Positions 40,386 to 48,965 of a stretch of DNA of 64,000 nt are shown here, in pieces. This stretch comes from CAZWRN01 sp964636275 (GTDB lineage Bacteria; Patescibacteriota; Microgenomatia; Daviesbacterales; UBA10151). The stretch covers positions 6,705 through 70,704 of the forward strand of contig CAZWRN010000003.1 of NCBI GenBank assembly GCA_964636275.1, read 5' to 3'. The notes beneath the pieces were generated by a model. That model did no database searches. It had not been told where the DNA came from and saw only the letters and a list, made by a program, of their open reading frames with translations. The translations under genes and the position numbers were made by a program. Positions within the stretch are counted from its first letter, which is position 1. Each line of letters opens with the position of its first letter.

Positions 40386-41873
40386 ATGGCAAATATTATA
40401 GAAGATATTGAAAAAGATATTAAAAACCTGAAGCTAAAAGCTTCCAAGCAAAACGTGGGTACTGTCACTGAAGTTGGTGATGGTATCGCCCGTATTGAAG
40501 GACTTTCACAGGTCCAGGCTTCTGAATTACTAGACTTTGGCAAAGGAATTTTTGGTTTAGCCCTCAATTTAGAAGAATACAATGTTGGTGCTGTTATCTT
40601 TGGTGATTACACCCAGGTAAAAGAAGGTCAGCAAGTCACCACAACCGGAAGAATTTTGGAAGTTCCAGTTGGTGATGAGCTGATTGGCCGAGTTGTTGAC
40701 CCGCTTGGTCAGCCTCTTGATGGCAAAGGTCCTATTAAAACCAAAAAAATGTATCCAGTTGAAAAAATTGCTCCTGGTGTGATTACCCGAAAATCAGTCA
40801 CTGTACCTCTCCAAACTGGTATTAAAGCAATTGACGGCATGATTCCAGTCGGACGAGGCCAGCGAGAACTGATCATTGGGGATAGAAATACCGGTAAAAC
40901 AACTATTGCTGTAGATACTATCATCAATCAGAAAGATGTGATCTGTATTTATGTGGCAATTGGTCAAAAAGTCTCCAAAATTGCTCAAATCGTAGCTAAA
41001 CTAGAAGAAACTGGTGCAATGAAACATACCGTTGTAGTCCTAGCATCTGCTTCAGATCCAGCACCTTTGCAATTTTTGGCTCCTTACTCTGGTACTTCAA
41101 TGGGCGAATACTTCATGGATCAAGGCCAAGATGCTTTGATTATTTATGACGATTTATCCAAACACGCCAATGCCTACAGACAGATGTCTCTGCTTCTCAG
41201 ACGCCCTTCCGGACGTGAAGCTTACCCAGGTGACGTTTTTTACCTGCACTCTCGACTTTTGGAAAGATCAGCTCGACTAAATGAAGATTATGGCGGTGGT
41301 TCACTCACAGCTTTGCCAGTGATTGAAACCCAAGCTGGTGATATTTCAGCTTATATCCCCACCAATGTGATCTCCATTACCGATGGTCAGATCTTTTTAG
41401 AGCCGGATCTCTTTTTTGCCGGCGTCAGACCAGCTATTAGTGTCGGTCTGTCAGTTTCTCGTGTCGGTGGATCAGCTCAAACCAAAGCGATGAAGTCTGT
41501 AGCTGGTAAATTAAAGCTGGAACTGGCTCAGTATCGTTCGTTGCAAGCTTTTGCTCAGTTTTCATCTGATCTTGATCCGCAAACCAGAGCTCAGCTCGAA
41601 CGAGGAAAAAGAATGTCCGAGCTCCTCAAACAACCAGCTTATTCCCCTATGCCAATGGAAGAGCAAGTAGTTGTCTTCTGGGCTGCTACCAATGGCTATT
41701 TGGACAATATCCCAGTTGAAAAAGTTCGCGATTTTGAAGTCCGACTTCTCCAAGACATGAAAGCCAGATACAAAAAAGTCATTTCTGAGATTGCAGAAAA
41801 AAAGGTTCTGGATGAAAAACTAACTAAGGAATTGGAGAAAATCCTTAAAGACTTCACCAAGTCCTTCAAATAA
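40386..41873 (+). CDS. atpA: ATP synthase F1 subunit alpha
   Basis: Alpha forms the non-catalytic nucleotide sites of F1. The 495-residue protein has GDGIARIEGL and the beta-barrel start, Walker A IGDRNTGKTTIAVDTI near residue 168, the Walker B region ALIIYDDLSKHANAYRQMSLLLRRPSGREAYPGDVFYLHSRLLERSA and the signature PAISVGLSVSRVGGSAQ with the arginine finger. Length is normal. It begins after a repeat spacer and ends four bases before atpG. Confidence 0.97.
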   Translation: MANIIEDIEKDIKNLKLKASKQNVGTVTEVGDGIARIEGLSQVQASELLDFGKGIFGLALNLEEYNVGAVIFGDYTQVKEGQQVTTTGRILEVPVGDELIGRVVDPLGQPLDGKGPIKTKKMYPVEKIAPGVITRKSVTVPLQTGIKAIDGMIPVGRGQRELIIGDRNTGKTTIAVDTIINQKDVICIYVAIGQKVSKIAQIVAKLEETGAMKHTVVVLASASDPAPLQFLAPYSGTSMGEYFMDQGQDALIIYDDLSKHANAYRQMSLLLRRPSGREAYPGDVFYLHSRLLERSARLNEDYGGGSLTALPVIETQAGDISAYIPTNVISITDGQIFLEPDLFFAGVRPAISVGLSVSRVGGSAQTKAMKSVAGKLKLELAQYRSLQAFAQFSSDLDPQTRAQLERGKRMSELLKQPAYSPMPMEEQVVVFWAATNGYLDNIPVEKVRDFEVRLLQDMKARYKKVISEIAEKKVLDEKLTKELEKILKDFTKSFK

Positions 41874-41877
41874 ACTC

Positions 41878-42780
41878 ATGCCTAATACCAGAGAACTCAG
41901 ACGACGGATCAGATCTGTCAAAAATACCGCTCAGATCACCAAAGCGATGCAAATGGTCGCTGCTACCAAGATGCGCAAAGCCCAAAACCAAGCTATGGCC
42001 GGTCGACCTTACAATTTGACACTTAATGAAGCCATGACTCTTCTATTACCCAAACTTAAAGACAACAACCATCCACTTCTCAAAGAGCAAACAAAAGGCA
42101 ATTCAGCAGTGTTACTCCTTTCAACTGACAAAGCTCTTTGTGGTTCTTTGAATACCAATTTATTTAGAGCGACTCTCAATTTTATGAAAGATCAAAAAAA
42201 TAATGTTTTTTACACTCTTGGTAAAAAAGGTCGACAGTTTTGCGTCAGGTCTGGCTATGATCTAGCTGCAGATTTTGAAAATTCGGACTTAGTCACCTTT
42301 AGAACAGCTTCACAAATTGCTAGACTCGTCACCAAGAGCTTTTTGTCCGGTGAAATAAAAGAGCTTTATATTGTCTACCCGGATTTTGTCTCAGCTCTCA
42401 GACAGGAGCCCAAAATCGTTCGTATTTTACCGGTCGATTTTCAAAACTTAGTTCAAACGCTTACTCCAGAGTTAGCTAACAAAAGTCGTCAGTCGTCAGT
42501 CGTCAGTCATCAGCAAAACAACTCCGAGTTTCTGTTTGAACCCTCCATTGATGAACTACTGGATTTCATCTTAAACCACTTTGTTCAGGTCAAAATATTC
42601 CAGGCTATGATGGAAACCAAAGCCTCTGAACACTCAGCTAGGATGATCGCCATGCAAAATGCGACAGATAATGCAAAGGAGCTTGTATCTGACCTCACTC
42701 TTGCGTATAATCAGACACGACAGGCTGCAATTACCAGTGAATTGTTAGAAATAACATCAGCCCAAGCAGCGTTAGAATAG
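41878..42780 (+). CDS. atpG: ATP synthase F1 subunit gamma
   Basis: Gamma is the central rotor shaft. The 300-residue protein has the N-terminal helix TRELRRRIRSVKNTAQITKAMQMVAATKMRKAQ and the C-terminal helix with MQNATDNAKELVSDLTLAYNQTRQAAITSELLEI, both family signatures. Between about residues 202 and 214 is SRQSSVVSHQQNN, encoded by an AGTCGTC tandem that is also present in recG. The insertion falls in the globular Rossmann-like domain's variable loop, where length changes are tolerated. It starts four bases after atpA. Confidence 0.95.
   Translation: MPNTRELRRRIRSVKNTAQITKAMQMVAATKMRKAQNQAMAGRPYNLTLNEAMTLLLPKLKDNNHPLLKEQTKGNSAVLLLSTDKALCGSLNTNLFRATLNFMKDQKNNVFYTLGKKGRQFCVRSGYDLAADFENSDLVTFRTASQIARLVTKSFLSGEIKELYIVYPDFVSALRQEPKIVRILPVDFQNLVQTLTPELANKSRQSSVVSHQQNNSEFLFEPSIDELLDFILNHFVQVKIFQAMMETKASEHSARMIAMQNATDNAKELVSDLTLAYNQTRQAAITSELLEITSAQAALE
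42484..42514 (+). repeat. AGTCGTC 7-bp tandem inside atpG, shared with recG
   Basis: Three AGTCGTC, one AGTCATC and AGC. Bases 42491-42514 are identical to the coding strand of recG 28450-28427 and both are read as QSSVVSHQ. Confidence 0.88.
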
Positions 42781-42816
42781 AGTCAAGTCGCAAGGATCAA
42801 GAGTCAAGGATAAGGG
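42781..42816. repeat. Left flank of the S23-type gene
   Basis: AGTCAAGTCGCAAGGATCAA and GAGTCAAGG words, begun in the atpG stop codon. CAAGAGTC recurs inverted in the right flank (43166-43204). Confidence 0.65.
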
Positions 42817-43179
42817 ATGAGAAATAACCAAGGGTACAGGACATTAATTGCTTGGCAGTTAGCGAATAAATTAGCTCATTTGGTTTATGACATAACAGCA
42901 GATTTTCCGAAATCTGAAATATATGGCTTAACATCTCAAATGAGAAGATCTGTACTATCTATTGGCGCAAATATTGCAGAAGGATATAGTAGACAGAGTT
43001 TAAAAGACCGTGGACATTTTTATCAGATAGCTACGGGATCTTTAACTGAGTTAGAATTTTTTATAGATTTTGCATTTGAGCGAAATATGCTTAATAAAAA
43101 AATTTATGAAGAAATTGTTATCTTACAAGAAGAATGTGCAAAAGTCTTGAATGGATTATCAAAATCCACTAGACTCTAG
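42817..43179 (+). CDS. S23-type four-helix-bundle protein inserted in the atp operon
   Basis: A 120-residue protein of the four-helix-bundle family first known from intervening sequences in 23S rRNA genes (S23/bIVP, related to Avd of diversity-generating retroelements). It shows the family core: TLIAWQLANKLAHLVYDIT, FPKSEIYGLTSQMRRSVLSI, GANIAEGYSRQSLKDRGHFYQIATGSLTELEFFIDFA. The molecular role is unknown; related proteins form pentamers and bind nucleic acid. It lies between atpG and atpD, flanked by repeat words, and its last residues (SKSTRL) are encoded by the right-hand repeat. It is not an ATP synthase part. Its codons look like its neighbours, so it is not obviously recent. Confidence 0.9.
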   Translation: MRNNQGYRTLIAWQLANKLAHLVYDITADFPKSEIYGLTSQMRRSVLSIGANIAEGYSRQSLKDRGHFYQIATGSLTELEFFIDFAFERNMLNKKIYEEIVILQEECAKVLNGLSKSTRL

Positions 43180-43204
43180 ACTCTTGCCACTTAAAACTAA
43201 ATTT
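43166..43204. repeat. Right flank of the S23-type gene, before atpD
   Basis: CCACTAGACTCTAGACTCTT and GCCACTTAAAACTAAATTT. It closely matches the 39 bases just before atpH (39841-39879) and is partly inverted relative to 42781-42816. Confidence 0.75.
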
Positions 43205-44572
43205 ATGAACAAAGGTAAAATCATACAAATTATTGGTCCGGTTGTGGACGTTCAATTTGAGGAAGGTAAACTTCCAGCTATTTACGCAGCACTTGAAACC
43301 ACAGTTGGCAAAGAAAAATTGGTGCTAGAAACTCAACAGCATTTAGGGGAAGGTGCAGTTCGAGCTGTGGCAATGTCTTCAACTGATGGTCTGCAAAGAG
43401 GTACTGAAGTGGTAGACACAGGTGCTCCTATTTCAGTACCAGTTGGTGATGAAGTATTGGGTCGAATCTTTAATGTCTTGGGAGATGCGGTCGATAACAA
43501 ACCTGCAGCCAAAGCCAAAAAAAGACTCCCTATTCATCGTCCGGCTCCATCATTTGCCGAACAATCTACCACCGCTGAAGTATTTGAAACCGGTATTAAA
43601 GTTATCGATTTGCTAGCTCCTTTTATTAAAGGTGGTAAAGTTGGTCTGTTTGGTGGTGCTGGTGTAGGTAAAACAGTGCTGATTCAGGAGCTGATCCGAA
43701 ATATCGCGGCTGAACACGGAGGATATTCAGTATTTGCCGGTGTTGGTGAAAGAACCCGCGAAGGAAACGATCTGTATCATGAAATGACAGACTCCAAAGT
43801 TATCGACAAAACAGCCATGGTCTTTGGACAGATGAATGAGCCCCCCGGAGCCAGACAGCGAGTCGCTTTGTCTGCTTTAACTATGGCAGAAGAGTTCCGA
43901 GATGCTCAGGGCAAAGATGTGCTATTTTTCGTAGACAATATCTTCCGATTTTTACAGGCTGGTTCTGAAGTATCTTCACTGCTCGGACGTATTCCATCTG
44001 CGGTAGGTTACCAGCCAACTCTGGCAACTGAAATGGGTGCTTTGCAGGAAAGAATCACTTCCACCCAAAAAGGCTCCATCACTTCAGTACAAGCCGTCTA
44101 TGTGCCAGCAGATGATTACACCGATCCAGCTCCAGCTGCCACTTTTGCTCATTTGGACTCCACTATCGCGCTGGAAAGATCTTTGGCTGAGCAGGCTCTT
44201 TTCCCGGCTGTAGACCCACTAGCCTCTTCTTCCCGGGCTTTGGATCCAAACGTAGTTGGCCAGGATCACTACGATGTAGCTATGGAGGTGCAAAAGATCT
44301 TACAGCGCTACAAAGATTTGCAGGATATTATCGCTATCTTGGGTATGGAAGAGCTGTCTGATGAAGACAAACTGACCGTTTCACGAGCCCGAAAAATCCA
44401 GCGATTTTTGACTCAGCCATTCTTTGTCGGCGAAGCTTTCACCGGTATCGCTGGTAAATATGTCTCACTCAAAGATACTATCAAAGGCTTTAAAGAGATT
44501 ATCGCCGGCAAACACGACAAGACCCCCGAACAGTCCTTCTACATGAAGGGCACTATTGAAGAGGTTAAGTAA
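43205..44572 (+). CDS. atpD: ATP synthase F1 subunit beta
   Basis: Beta carries the catalytic sites. The 455-residue protein has NKGKIIQIIGPVVDVQF at the start, Walker A GLFGGAGVGKTVLIQELI near residue 150, GERTREGNDLYHEM with the catalytic Glu, DVLFFVDNIFRFLQAGSEVS (Walker B) and the DELSEED-region counterpart GMEELSDEDKLTV. The open frame begins at 43151 within the S23-type gene, but the added residues come from the repeat; ATG 43205 gives the family N-terminus. atpC does not follow, which is unusual. Length is normal. Confidence 0.97.
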   Translation: MNKGKIIQIIGPVVDVQFEEGKLPAIYAALETTVGKEKLVLETQQHLGEGAVRAVAMSSTDGLQRGTEVVDTGAPISVPVGDEVLGRIFNVLGDAVDNKPAAKAKKRLPIHRPAPSFAEQSTTAEVFETGIKVIDLLAPFIKGGKVGLFGGAGVGKTVLIQELIRNIAAEHGGYSVFAGVGERTREGNDLYHEMTDSKVIDKTAMVFGQMNEPPGARQRVALSALTMAEEFRDAQGKDVLFFVDNIFRFLQAGSEVSSLLGRIPSAVGYQPTLATEMGALQERITSTQKGSITSVQAVYVPADDYTDPAPAATFAHLDSTIALERSLAEQALFPAVDPLASSSRALDPNVVGQDHYDVAMEVQKILQRYKDLQDIIAILGMEELSDEDKLTVSRARKIQRFLTQPFFVGEAFTGIAGKYVSLKDTIKGFKEIIAGKHDKTPEQSFYMKGTIEEVK

Positions 44573-44575
44573 CAT

Positions 44576-45241
44576 TTAATACAATTTTAAGAACAAACCT
44601 GCTGCGAATGCGATGGATGTAAGAATTTGTAGAAATATCTTCTCTCTATTACTAATAAATCCAAAAAGATGAAAAGCACCCAAAATTACGTATAAACTTT
44701 GTGTAAAAAATAAATATATATAAAAATTCAGCGATAGTGATTTAGCTAGGTTATCTAGTGACAAAATAAGCACAAAATTAACAAAGTATGTATGTAATAT
44801 ATCAATAAAGATTAATTTCAGTTTTCTTTTTAATTCATTTTTAGACCTTTCAACAAAATATTTATCACCAATTGTATATGCAAGCAGTAAGAGAGGAAAA
44901 GTTAAATATTTCAAATAACTCCAAAATTCTGTGGTAAATGTTTCATAAGTAAATCTATATAAATTAAAAAGAAAAACTAATATGACTGTTCCAAACACAC
45001 TGCTAAGAGACCTGCTAATACCAGTTTCTTTTATATTGATAAAAAAAATAATCCAAAATGAAATAATAAAATATGTTATTTCCAAACTTAATAAAACTAG
45101 TAATAGAAATTGGATGAATCTTAAAGGAGAACCACCGAAACCCTGAATTTGCAAAAATAACGCACAAACTACGGCTGTGAAACCAATTAAATCAATCAGT
45201 ATTTTTTGACCATTATAAAAAGCAGTTATTTTTTGTTCCAT
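44576..45241 (-). CDS. Polytopic membrane protein, unknown
   Basis: A 221-residue protein with about six hydrophobic segments (near 15-32, 40-70, 82-97, 108-124, 142-162, 168-190 and a last one at 203-221) and few charged residues, mainly Lys/Arg between helices. It is AT-richer than its neighbours. I do not recognise the family and it has no transporter motif. It is convergent with atpD, with three bases between the stops, and has TATCAT five bases before ATG. Coding is likely from the hydrophobic pattern; function unknown. Confidence 0.65.
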   Translation of the reverse strand: MEQKITAFYNGQKILIDLIGFTAVVCALFLQIQGFGGSPLRFIQFLLLVLLSLEITYFIISFWIIFFINIKETGISRSLSSVFGTVILVFLFNLYRFTYETFTTEFWSYLKYLTFPLLLLAYTIGDKYFVERSKNELKRKLKLIFIDILHTYFVNFVLILSLDNLAKSLSLNFYIYLFFTQSLYVILGAFHLFGFISNREKIFLQILTSIAFAAGLFLKLY

Positions 45242-45246
45242 AGAAT

Positions 45247-45252
45247 ATGATA
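45247..45252 (-). promoter_or_regulatory. -10 box TATCAT, leaderless spacing
   Basis: TATCAT ends five bases before ATG 45241. No -35 box is recognised. Confidence 0.35.
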
Positions 45253-45320
45253 CGGAGTTTCTCCTTTTAGAAAGGGGAAATCAAGATGGACTATATACAT
45301 TTGGTATATAAAATGGATAA

Positions 45321-46037
45321 TTACACAACTTTTTGAAAAACACACCAGTGGTGCCGGCAGTTATACTTTTTTTCAAAGAAAGTGGCCATTTTGGCTACTC
45401 TTTCGTGTTCGATGAGCTTAACTCCACTATACATCTCCTCTATCTCATCCAGATCAAAAGTTTTTTCAAATTTACCTGTTTTAGGATGTAAAAAAGCCCC
45501 TTTTTCGGATGCAGGGGACTCTTTGATAGTCTGAGCATGGTATTCGTCCTGTGGGGAGAGCAAATAAGCTAAAAGATATCCACCTGGTTTGAGGATTCTG
45601 ACCATTTCTGTAGCGGCAAACTTTCTACCAGTGGCATCTTCAATGTCAGTCGTAGCAAAACAATCGATTACTAGATCAAATGAACTGTCAGGAAAATCCC
45701 ATGGAGTAGTTGCATCATGATAATAAAACTCGGTTTTATCTTTCAGTCCAACTCTTTCAGCCCGCTTTTTAGCCTCCTCTATCGCCGTTTTTGAAAAATC
45801 TATACCTGTTGAATAAATCCCCTGCTTGGCTAGCCAAATAACATTTCTCCCTTTGCCACAGCCAATTTCAATGGCTTTTAAGTTTTTGTAATCATTTTTA
45901 TTAGCTTTTAACCAGTCGAGAAATTTAATTATGCCACTCGATCCTTTTTCAGAATCCATTTGCAGTAAGGAGAATGGTTGTGAGTGCTCTTTTTCCCAAA
46001 TATCCTGCTGGTCTTGATGAGAGATATGCTTTGACAT
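45321..46037 (-). CDS. Class I SAM-dependent methyltransferase
   Basis: A 238-residue protein with the Rossmann methyltransferase motifs: motif I AIEIGCGKGRNVIWLAKQG near residue 55, acidic STGIDFSKTAIEEAKKRA, motif II FYYHDATTPWDFPDSSFDLVIDCF, and ILKPGGYLLAYLLS. Substrate unknown; small-molecule methyltransferases such as TehB-like enzymes share this shape. The C-terminus has a KKYNCRHHWCVF stretch with Cys and His. A TTG at 46076 would extend it by 13 residues, but a TTGAAT-17-CAAAAT promoter places the start at ATG 46037. Confidence 0.85.
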   Translation of the reverse strand: MSKHISHQDQQDIWEKEHSQPFSLLQMDSEKGSSGIIKFLDWLKANKNDYKNLKAIEIGCGKGRNVIWLAKQGIYSTGIDFSKTAIEEAKKRAERVGLKDKTEFYYHDATTPWDFPDSSFDLVIDCFATTDIEDATGRKFAATEMVRILKPGGYLLAYLLSPQDEYHAQTIKESPASEKGAFLHPKTGKFEKTFDLDEIEEMYSGVKLIEHERVAKMATFFEKKYNCRHHWCVFQKVV

Positions 46038-46047
46038 TGATCTAAAG

Positions 46048-46076
46048 ATTTTGCGCTTTTGGGGCTGGATATTCAA
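46048..46076 (-). promoter_or_regulatory. Methyltransferase promoter, TTGAAT-17-CAAAAT
   Basis: -35 at 46071-46076, -10 at 46048-46053, ten bases before ATG 46037. Confidence 0.45.
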
Positions 46077-46122
46077 GAGGGATGATATATATGTAGTATA
46101 TACTACGTATAACTATACAATT

Positions 46123-47004
46123 TTACTCTTCGCCGTGGAGTTCACTTGGGATAATGCTTAAAACGGCATGTAAAGTATTTAAAAATGTTAATGGATCTTC
46201 TTTATGACTTGTTGGCAAGCCCCAATTTTGAGCATTTTCAGCATGTTCACGCCCATCAAATCCTGGCCAACTTCGGACAAAAATACCTCTTCCAGCATCA
46301 AAACTAAGATCAGTAGAGGTATATTTTCGCACATATCTTTCAAAGACAGCTAAGTTAGTAGTTAAACGATAATTTTCTAAATCCCAAATAGCTGAATATG
46401 AAAATTCAGCTAGTTTGTCTGAACGATCTGATTCAATTGTTGGGGTAAAATTGGTACTCATGAAATCCGCAAATGACGCCCCACCTCTTTGAGTAGCAAA
46501 GTTATCCATTTGTTCACGAGTTTGTTGAGATCCCGAAAAATGAATCTCACGCGGAAAGTTTTGTGCTCCATAGCGAATATAAAGCCGATGACTTGCTGGA
46601 AAACCAGGTAGGAGAGCATATTTGGCATCATACTGGTTCATTTCAATAAAAGTTTTTTTGATATCTTCAAATTTGAAACATTGAGTTAAAGTTGGATCAT
46701 CCGGATCTACCAAATCACCAGTCTCCCATTTTCTAACTAAATTCTTTCCTCGCAACCAATCAATTTTGTCTTTCCAAGATGGATTAGGTTCAGTATCATG
46801 AGCTTCTTTCCATAAATAAGCAGAACCAATAAGTATCTCTGTTGAAGGTTTAAAAACCTCTGCAACTGCTTCACCCATCAATCCTCGGTTTCCAGGAGCT
46901 GCCATACTTCGCCTTACTACTTCTCGAATTTCCACTGGACTTGTGCCCTTTAAAATAGGCACTGCAAATTCATTGCTTCTTGGGATATCTGGAAAGTTCG
47001 ACAT
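46123..47004 (-). CDS. Hypothetical soluble protein
   Basis: I do not recognise this 293-residue protein. It has no signal peptide or membrane segment. It begins MSNFPDIPRSNEFAVPILKG and contains aromatic, mixed alpha/beta sequence such as LLPGFPASHRLYIRYGAQNF, LAEFSYSAIWDLENYRLTT and GIFVRSWPGFDGREHAENA. No Cys or metal motif is present. The start at 47004 (rather than 47040) is supported by an excellent promoter, TTGCAA-17-TATAAT, seven bases before it. It lies between the methyltransferase and SulP genes, all on the minus strand but with separate promoters. Confidence 0.7.
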   Translation of the reverse strand: MSNFPDIPRSNEFAVPILKGTSPVEIREVVRRSMAAPGNRGLMGEAVAEVFKPSTEILIGSAYLWKEAHDTEPNPSWKDKIDWLRGKNLVRKWETGDLVDPDDPTLTQCFKFEDIKKTFIEMNQYDAKYALLPGFPASHRLYIRYGAQNFPREIHFSGSQQTREQMDNFATQRGGASFADFMSTNFTPTIESDRSDKLAEFSYSAIWDLENYRLTTNLAVFERYVRKYTSTDLSFDAGRGIFVRSWPGFDGREHAENAQNWGLPTSHKEDPLTFLNTLHAVLSIIPSELHGEE

Positions 47005-47011
47005 ATAGTGT

Positions 47012-47040
47012 ATTATACTACTATAAGTCTTTTTTTGCAA
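47012..47040 (-). promoter_or_regulatory. Promoter, TTGCAA-17-TATAAT, leaderless spacing
   Basis: -35 at 47035-47040, perfect -10 at 47012-47017, ATG 47004 after seven bases. The alternative start at 47040 would overlap the -35. Confidence 0.7.
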
Positions 47041-47101
47041 AAAAGCTTGGCATTACAGGCTCACAATAAAACTAAAAATCAAATTTTTCATATCAAAAAA
47101 G

Positions 47102-48733
47102 TTAATGTTTTTTGAGATACGCTAGAGCATCTTCTGTAGATTTGAAAACCAGATGCTGTTTTTTAAGATCATTGTAGCCCTCACACTCTCTGGCTAGTAC
47201 TTTAACTACCTGATTGTTGATACTTGAGATCAAAACTTTTTTCCCTTGTTCATGAACGATATCTATTATTTCATCCAAAGCATCAACTCCGTCAGTATCA
47301 ATAAAATGTAGCTCTCTAAGGCGCAAAATGACGTTTTTATACCCATTTAGACCGGTGCTGAACCTTGCAACGTGTGCATGTCCATTGATATAAGCTAATG
47401 CTCCATTAAAAGAATAAACCAGAGTATCATGCTCCGCGATAGCTGACAGCTCTGTTTCCTCTGTCAAGCGTTTGACGACACCTTTTTTATGATCGTTGAT
47501 AGTCACTTCATATTGACCCTGAGATATTTTATTAACAAAAATCAGCAGTGATATAGTCGTACCTACTAAGATACCAATCAAAGGATCTGCATAAATAGTG
47601 ATTGCAAAAACAATCAAAGCTAGCCCCAAACCCCATTTATCATGTCTAATCAAACTTTTTAATTCATGAACTTCAATCATCCTTACTGCCGCAAAAACTA
47701 AAATTGCCGCGATCACCGCCATCGGAATGTATTTGAAAAATCCAAGTAAAAAGACGCAGATCACAGCAATCGAAACAGAGCTGATGATAGCTGAGACATT
47801 GCTGGTAGCGCCTGATTTGGCATTGACCGAAGTTCTCGCCAAAGCCGCTGTGGCCGGAATCCCTCCCATCAGACCAGACGCAATATTAGCCAGACCCAAA
47901 CCAAACATCTCTTTTCGAGGTTTGTGCTTGGTTTTGGTCATCCCATCGGCAATTTTGGCTGAGATCATCGTTTCTAATATAGCTACCACCGCCACTGTCA
48001 CAGCAGCCGATAAAACAGAATAATCAATAAAAAATTTGGGAGCTGTAAACAATGTTAACTGCAAATCCCCATACCGTGAACCCAAAGTCTCCAAACTAAA
48101 TGGCAGTAAATGCATAGTCGTCAGATATCCTAAAGCGATACCAAATGGAGTCAGTGTGATCGCTCCAGGCACTTTTTTCATATATTTGGCCAAAATAAAC
48201 AACCCTGCTAAAAAGATCGCAAATACAGCCACTGAACTCAAAGAAGATTGCGACAGATGAAGAAGCGATTCTTTGACATTTTCCAAAAAATGTTCATGTT
48301 TTTCAAGACCTGACAGACCAAAAATAAAATTTAGCTGATTGAATGCAATGATAAACGCTACACCCAGCGTAAACCCTTGAATGGTGGATCCTGGGACATA
48401 ATTTAAAAACTTTTCCAATCTCAAAAGATATGACACTAATATCAGCACACCGGAAACAATTGCCAAAGTTGGCAGAGTATCTGCACCGTGAATAATGGCA
48501 AAAGTGCCTAAAATACCGGAGAGTGCCCCAGTCGGACCAATAATATTGTAATTACTCCCTCCAAAGATAGCTGCCACCAAACCTGCCCAGACTGCAGTTA
48601 TAATTCCCGCCAAAGGAGAAGTTTGAGAGGCAATTGCCAAGGATATCGATAAAGGGATCGACACCAAAGAGACAGTAATCCCCGACTTCCAGTTTTGTTT
48701 CAATCGAGCCAAAAACAAATCAATTTTATCCAT
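47102..48733 (-). CDS. SulP-family anion transporter with STAS domain
   Basis: A 543-residue SLC26/SulP protein. The N-terminal ~400 residues form 10-14 membrane segments with the family motifs VSIPLSISLAIASQTSPLAG, YNIIGPTGALSGIL and ANIASGLMGGIPATAALART. A cytoplasmic STAS domain follows (about 420-540, with NGHAHVARF, LRELHFIDTDGVDALDEII). SulP proteins move sulfate, bicarbonate or other anions, often with sodium or protons. It is divergent from the CPA1 antiporter gene; a sodium-coupled bicarbonate role with that antiporter is only a guess. Confidence 0.93.
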   Translation of the reverse strand: MDKIDLFLARLKQNWKSGITVSLVSIPLSISLAIASQTSPLAGIITAVWAGLVAAIFGGSNYNIIGPTGALSGILGTFAIIHGADTLPTLAIVSGVLILVSYLLRLEKFLNYVPGSTIQGFTLGVAFIIAFNQLNFIFGLSGLEKHEHFLENVKESLLHLSQSSLSSVAVFAIFLAGLFILAKYMKKVPGAITLTPFGIALGYLTTMHLLPFSLETLGSRYGDLQLTLFTAPKFFIDYSVLSAAVTVAVVAILETMISAKIADGMTKTKHKPRKEMFGLGLANIASGLMGGIPATAALARTSVNAKSGATSNVSAIISSVSIAVICVFLLGFFKYIPMAVIAAILVFAAVRMIEVHELKSLIRHDKWGLGLALIVFAITIYADPLIGILVGTTISLLIFVNKISQGQYEVTINDHKKGVVKRLTEETELSAIAEHDTLVYSFNGALAYINGHAHVARFSTGLNGYKNVILRLRELHFIDTDGVDALDEIIDIVHEQGKKVLISSINNQVVKVLARECEGYNDLKKQHLVFKSTEDALAYLKKH

Positions 48734-48896
48734 AATGTATTTAAATGATTTAAGTTAAGATTTAATCCGGTGATTACTCAGAGGGTTAAAAGACACTACA
48801 AAAAACAATCAGTTTTACTTCCTGCAGATGTCCAAACACCTGCAATTTGCAATTTTAACAAGATAATTCTTACATTTCAATCTGGCTAAAATAGAG

Positions 48897-48925
48897 GTGA
48901 CAAATAGTTTATCTGGTGATACTAT
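48897..48925 (+). promoter_or_regulatory. Probable antiporter promoter, GTGACA-17-TACTAT
   Basis: -35 at 48897-48902 and -10 at 48920-48925 give a leader of about 34 bases before ATG 48966. Confidence 0.4.
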
Positions 48926-48965
48926 ACGCAGAAGTTAATCAAAAAACTGGCGATTATTGATATTT

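Noticed and set aside
42484..42514. Tandem AGTCGTC units considered as a CRISPR array or microsatellite only
   Set aside because: Units are 7 bases with no spacers, no cas genes are present, and the same segment is coding in two genes, so CRISPR is excluded; a simple microsatellite does not explain the identical in-frame copy in recG.
42817..43179. S23-type protein as evidence of a 23S rRNA intervening sequence here
   Set aside because: No rRNA sequence surrounds it; it lies between atpG and atpD.
42817..43179. Diversity-generating retroelement with this protein as Avd
   Set aside because: No reverse transcriptase, template repeat or variable-repeat target gene is found nearby; only the fold family is shared.
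43151..43204. Upstream extension of atpD into the S23-type gene
   Set aside because: The extra residues are translated repeat words and the beta-subunit start is at 43205.
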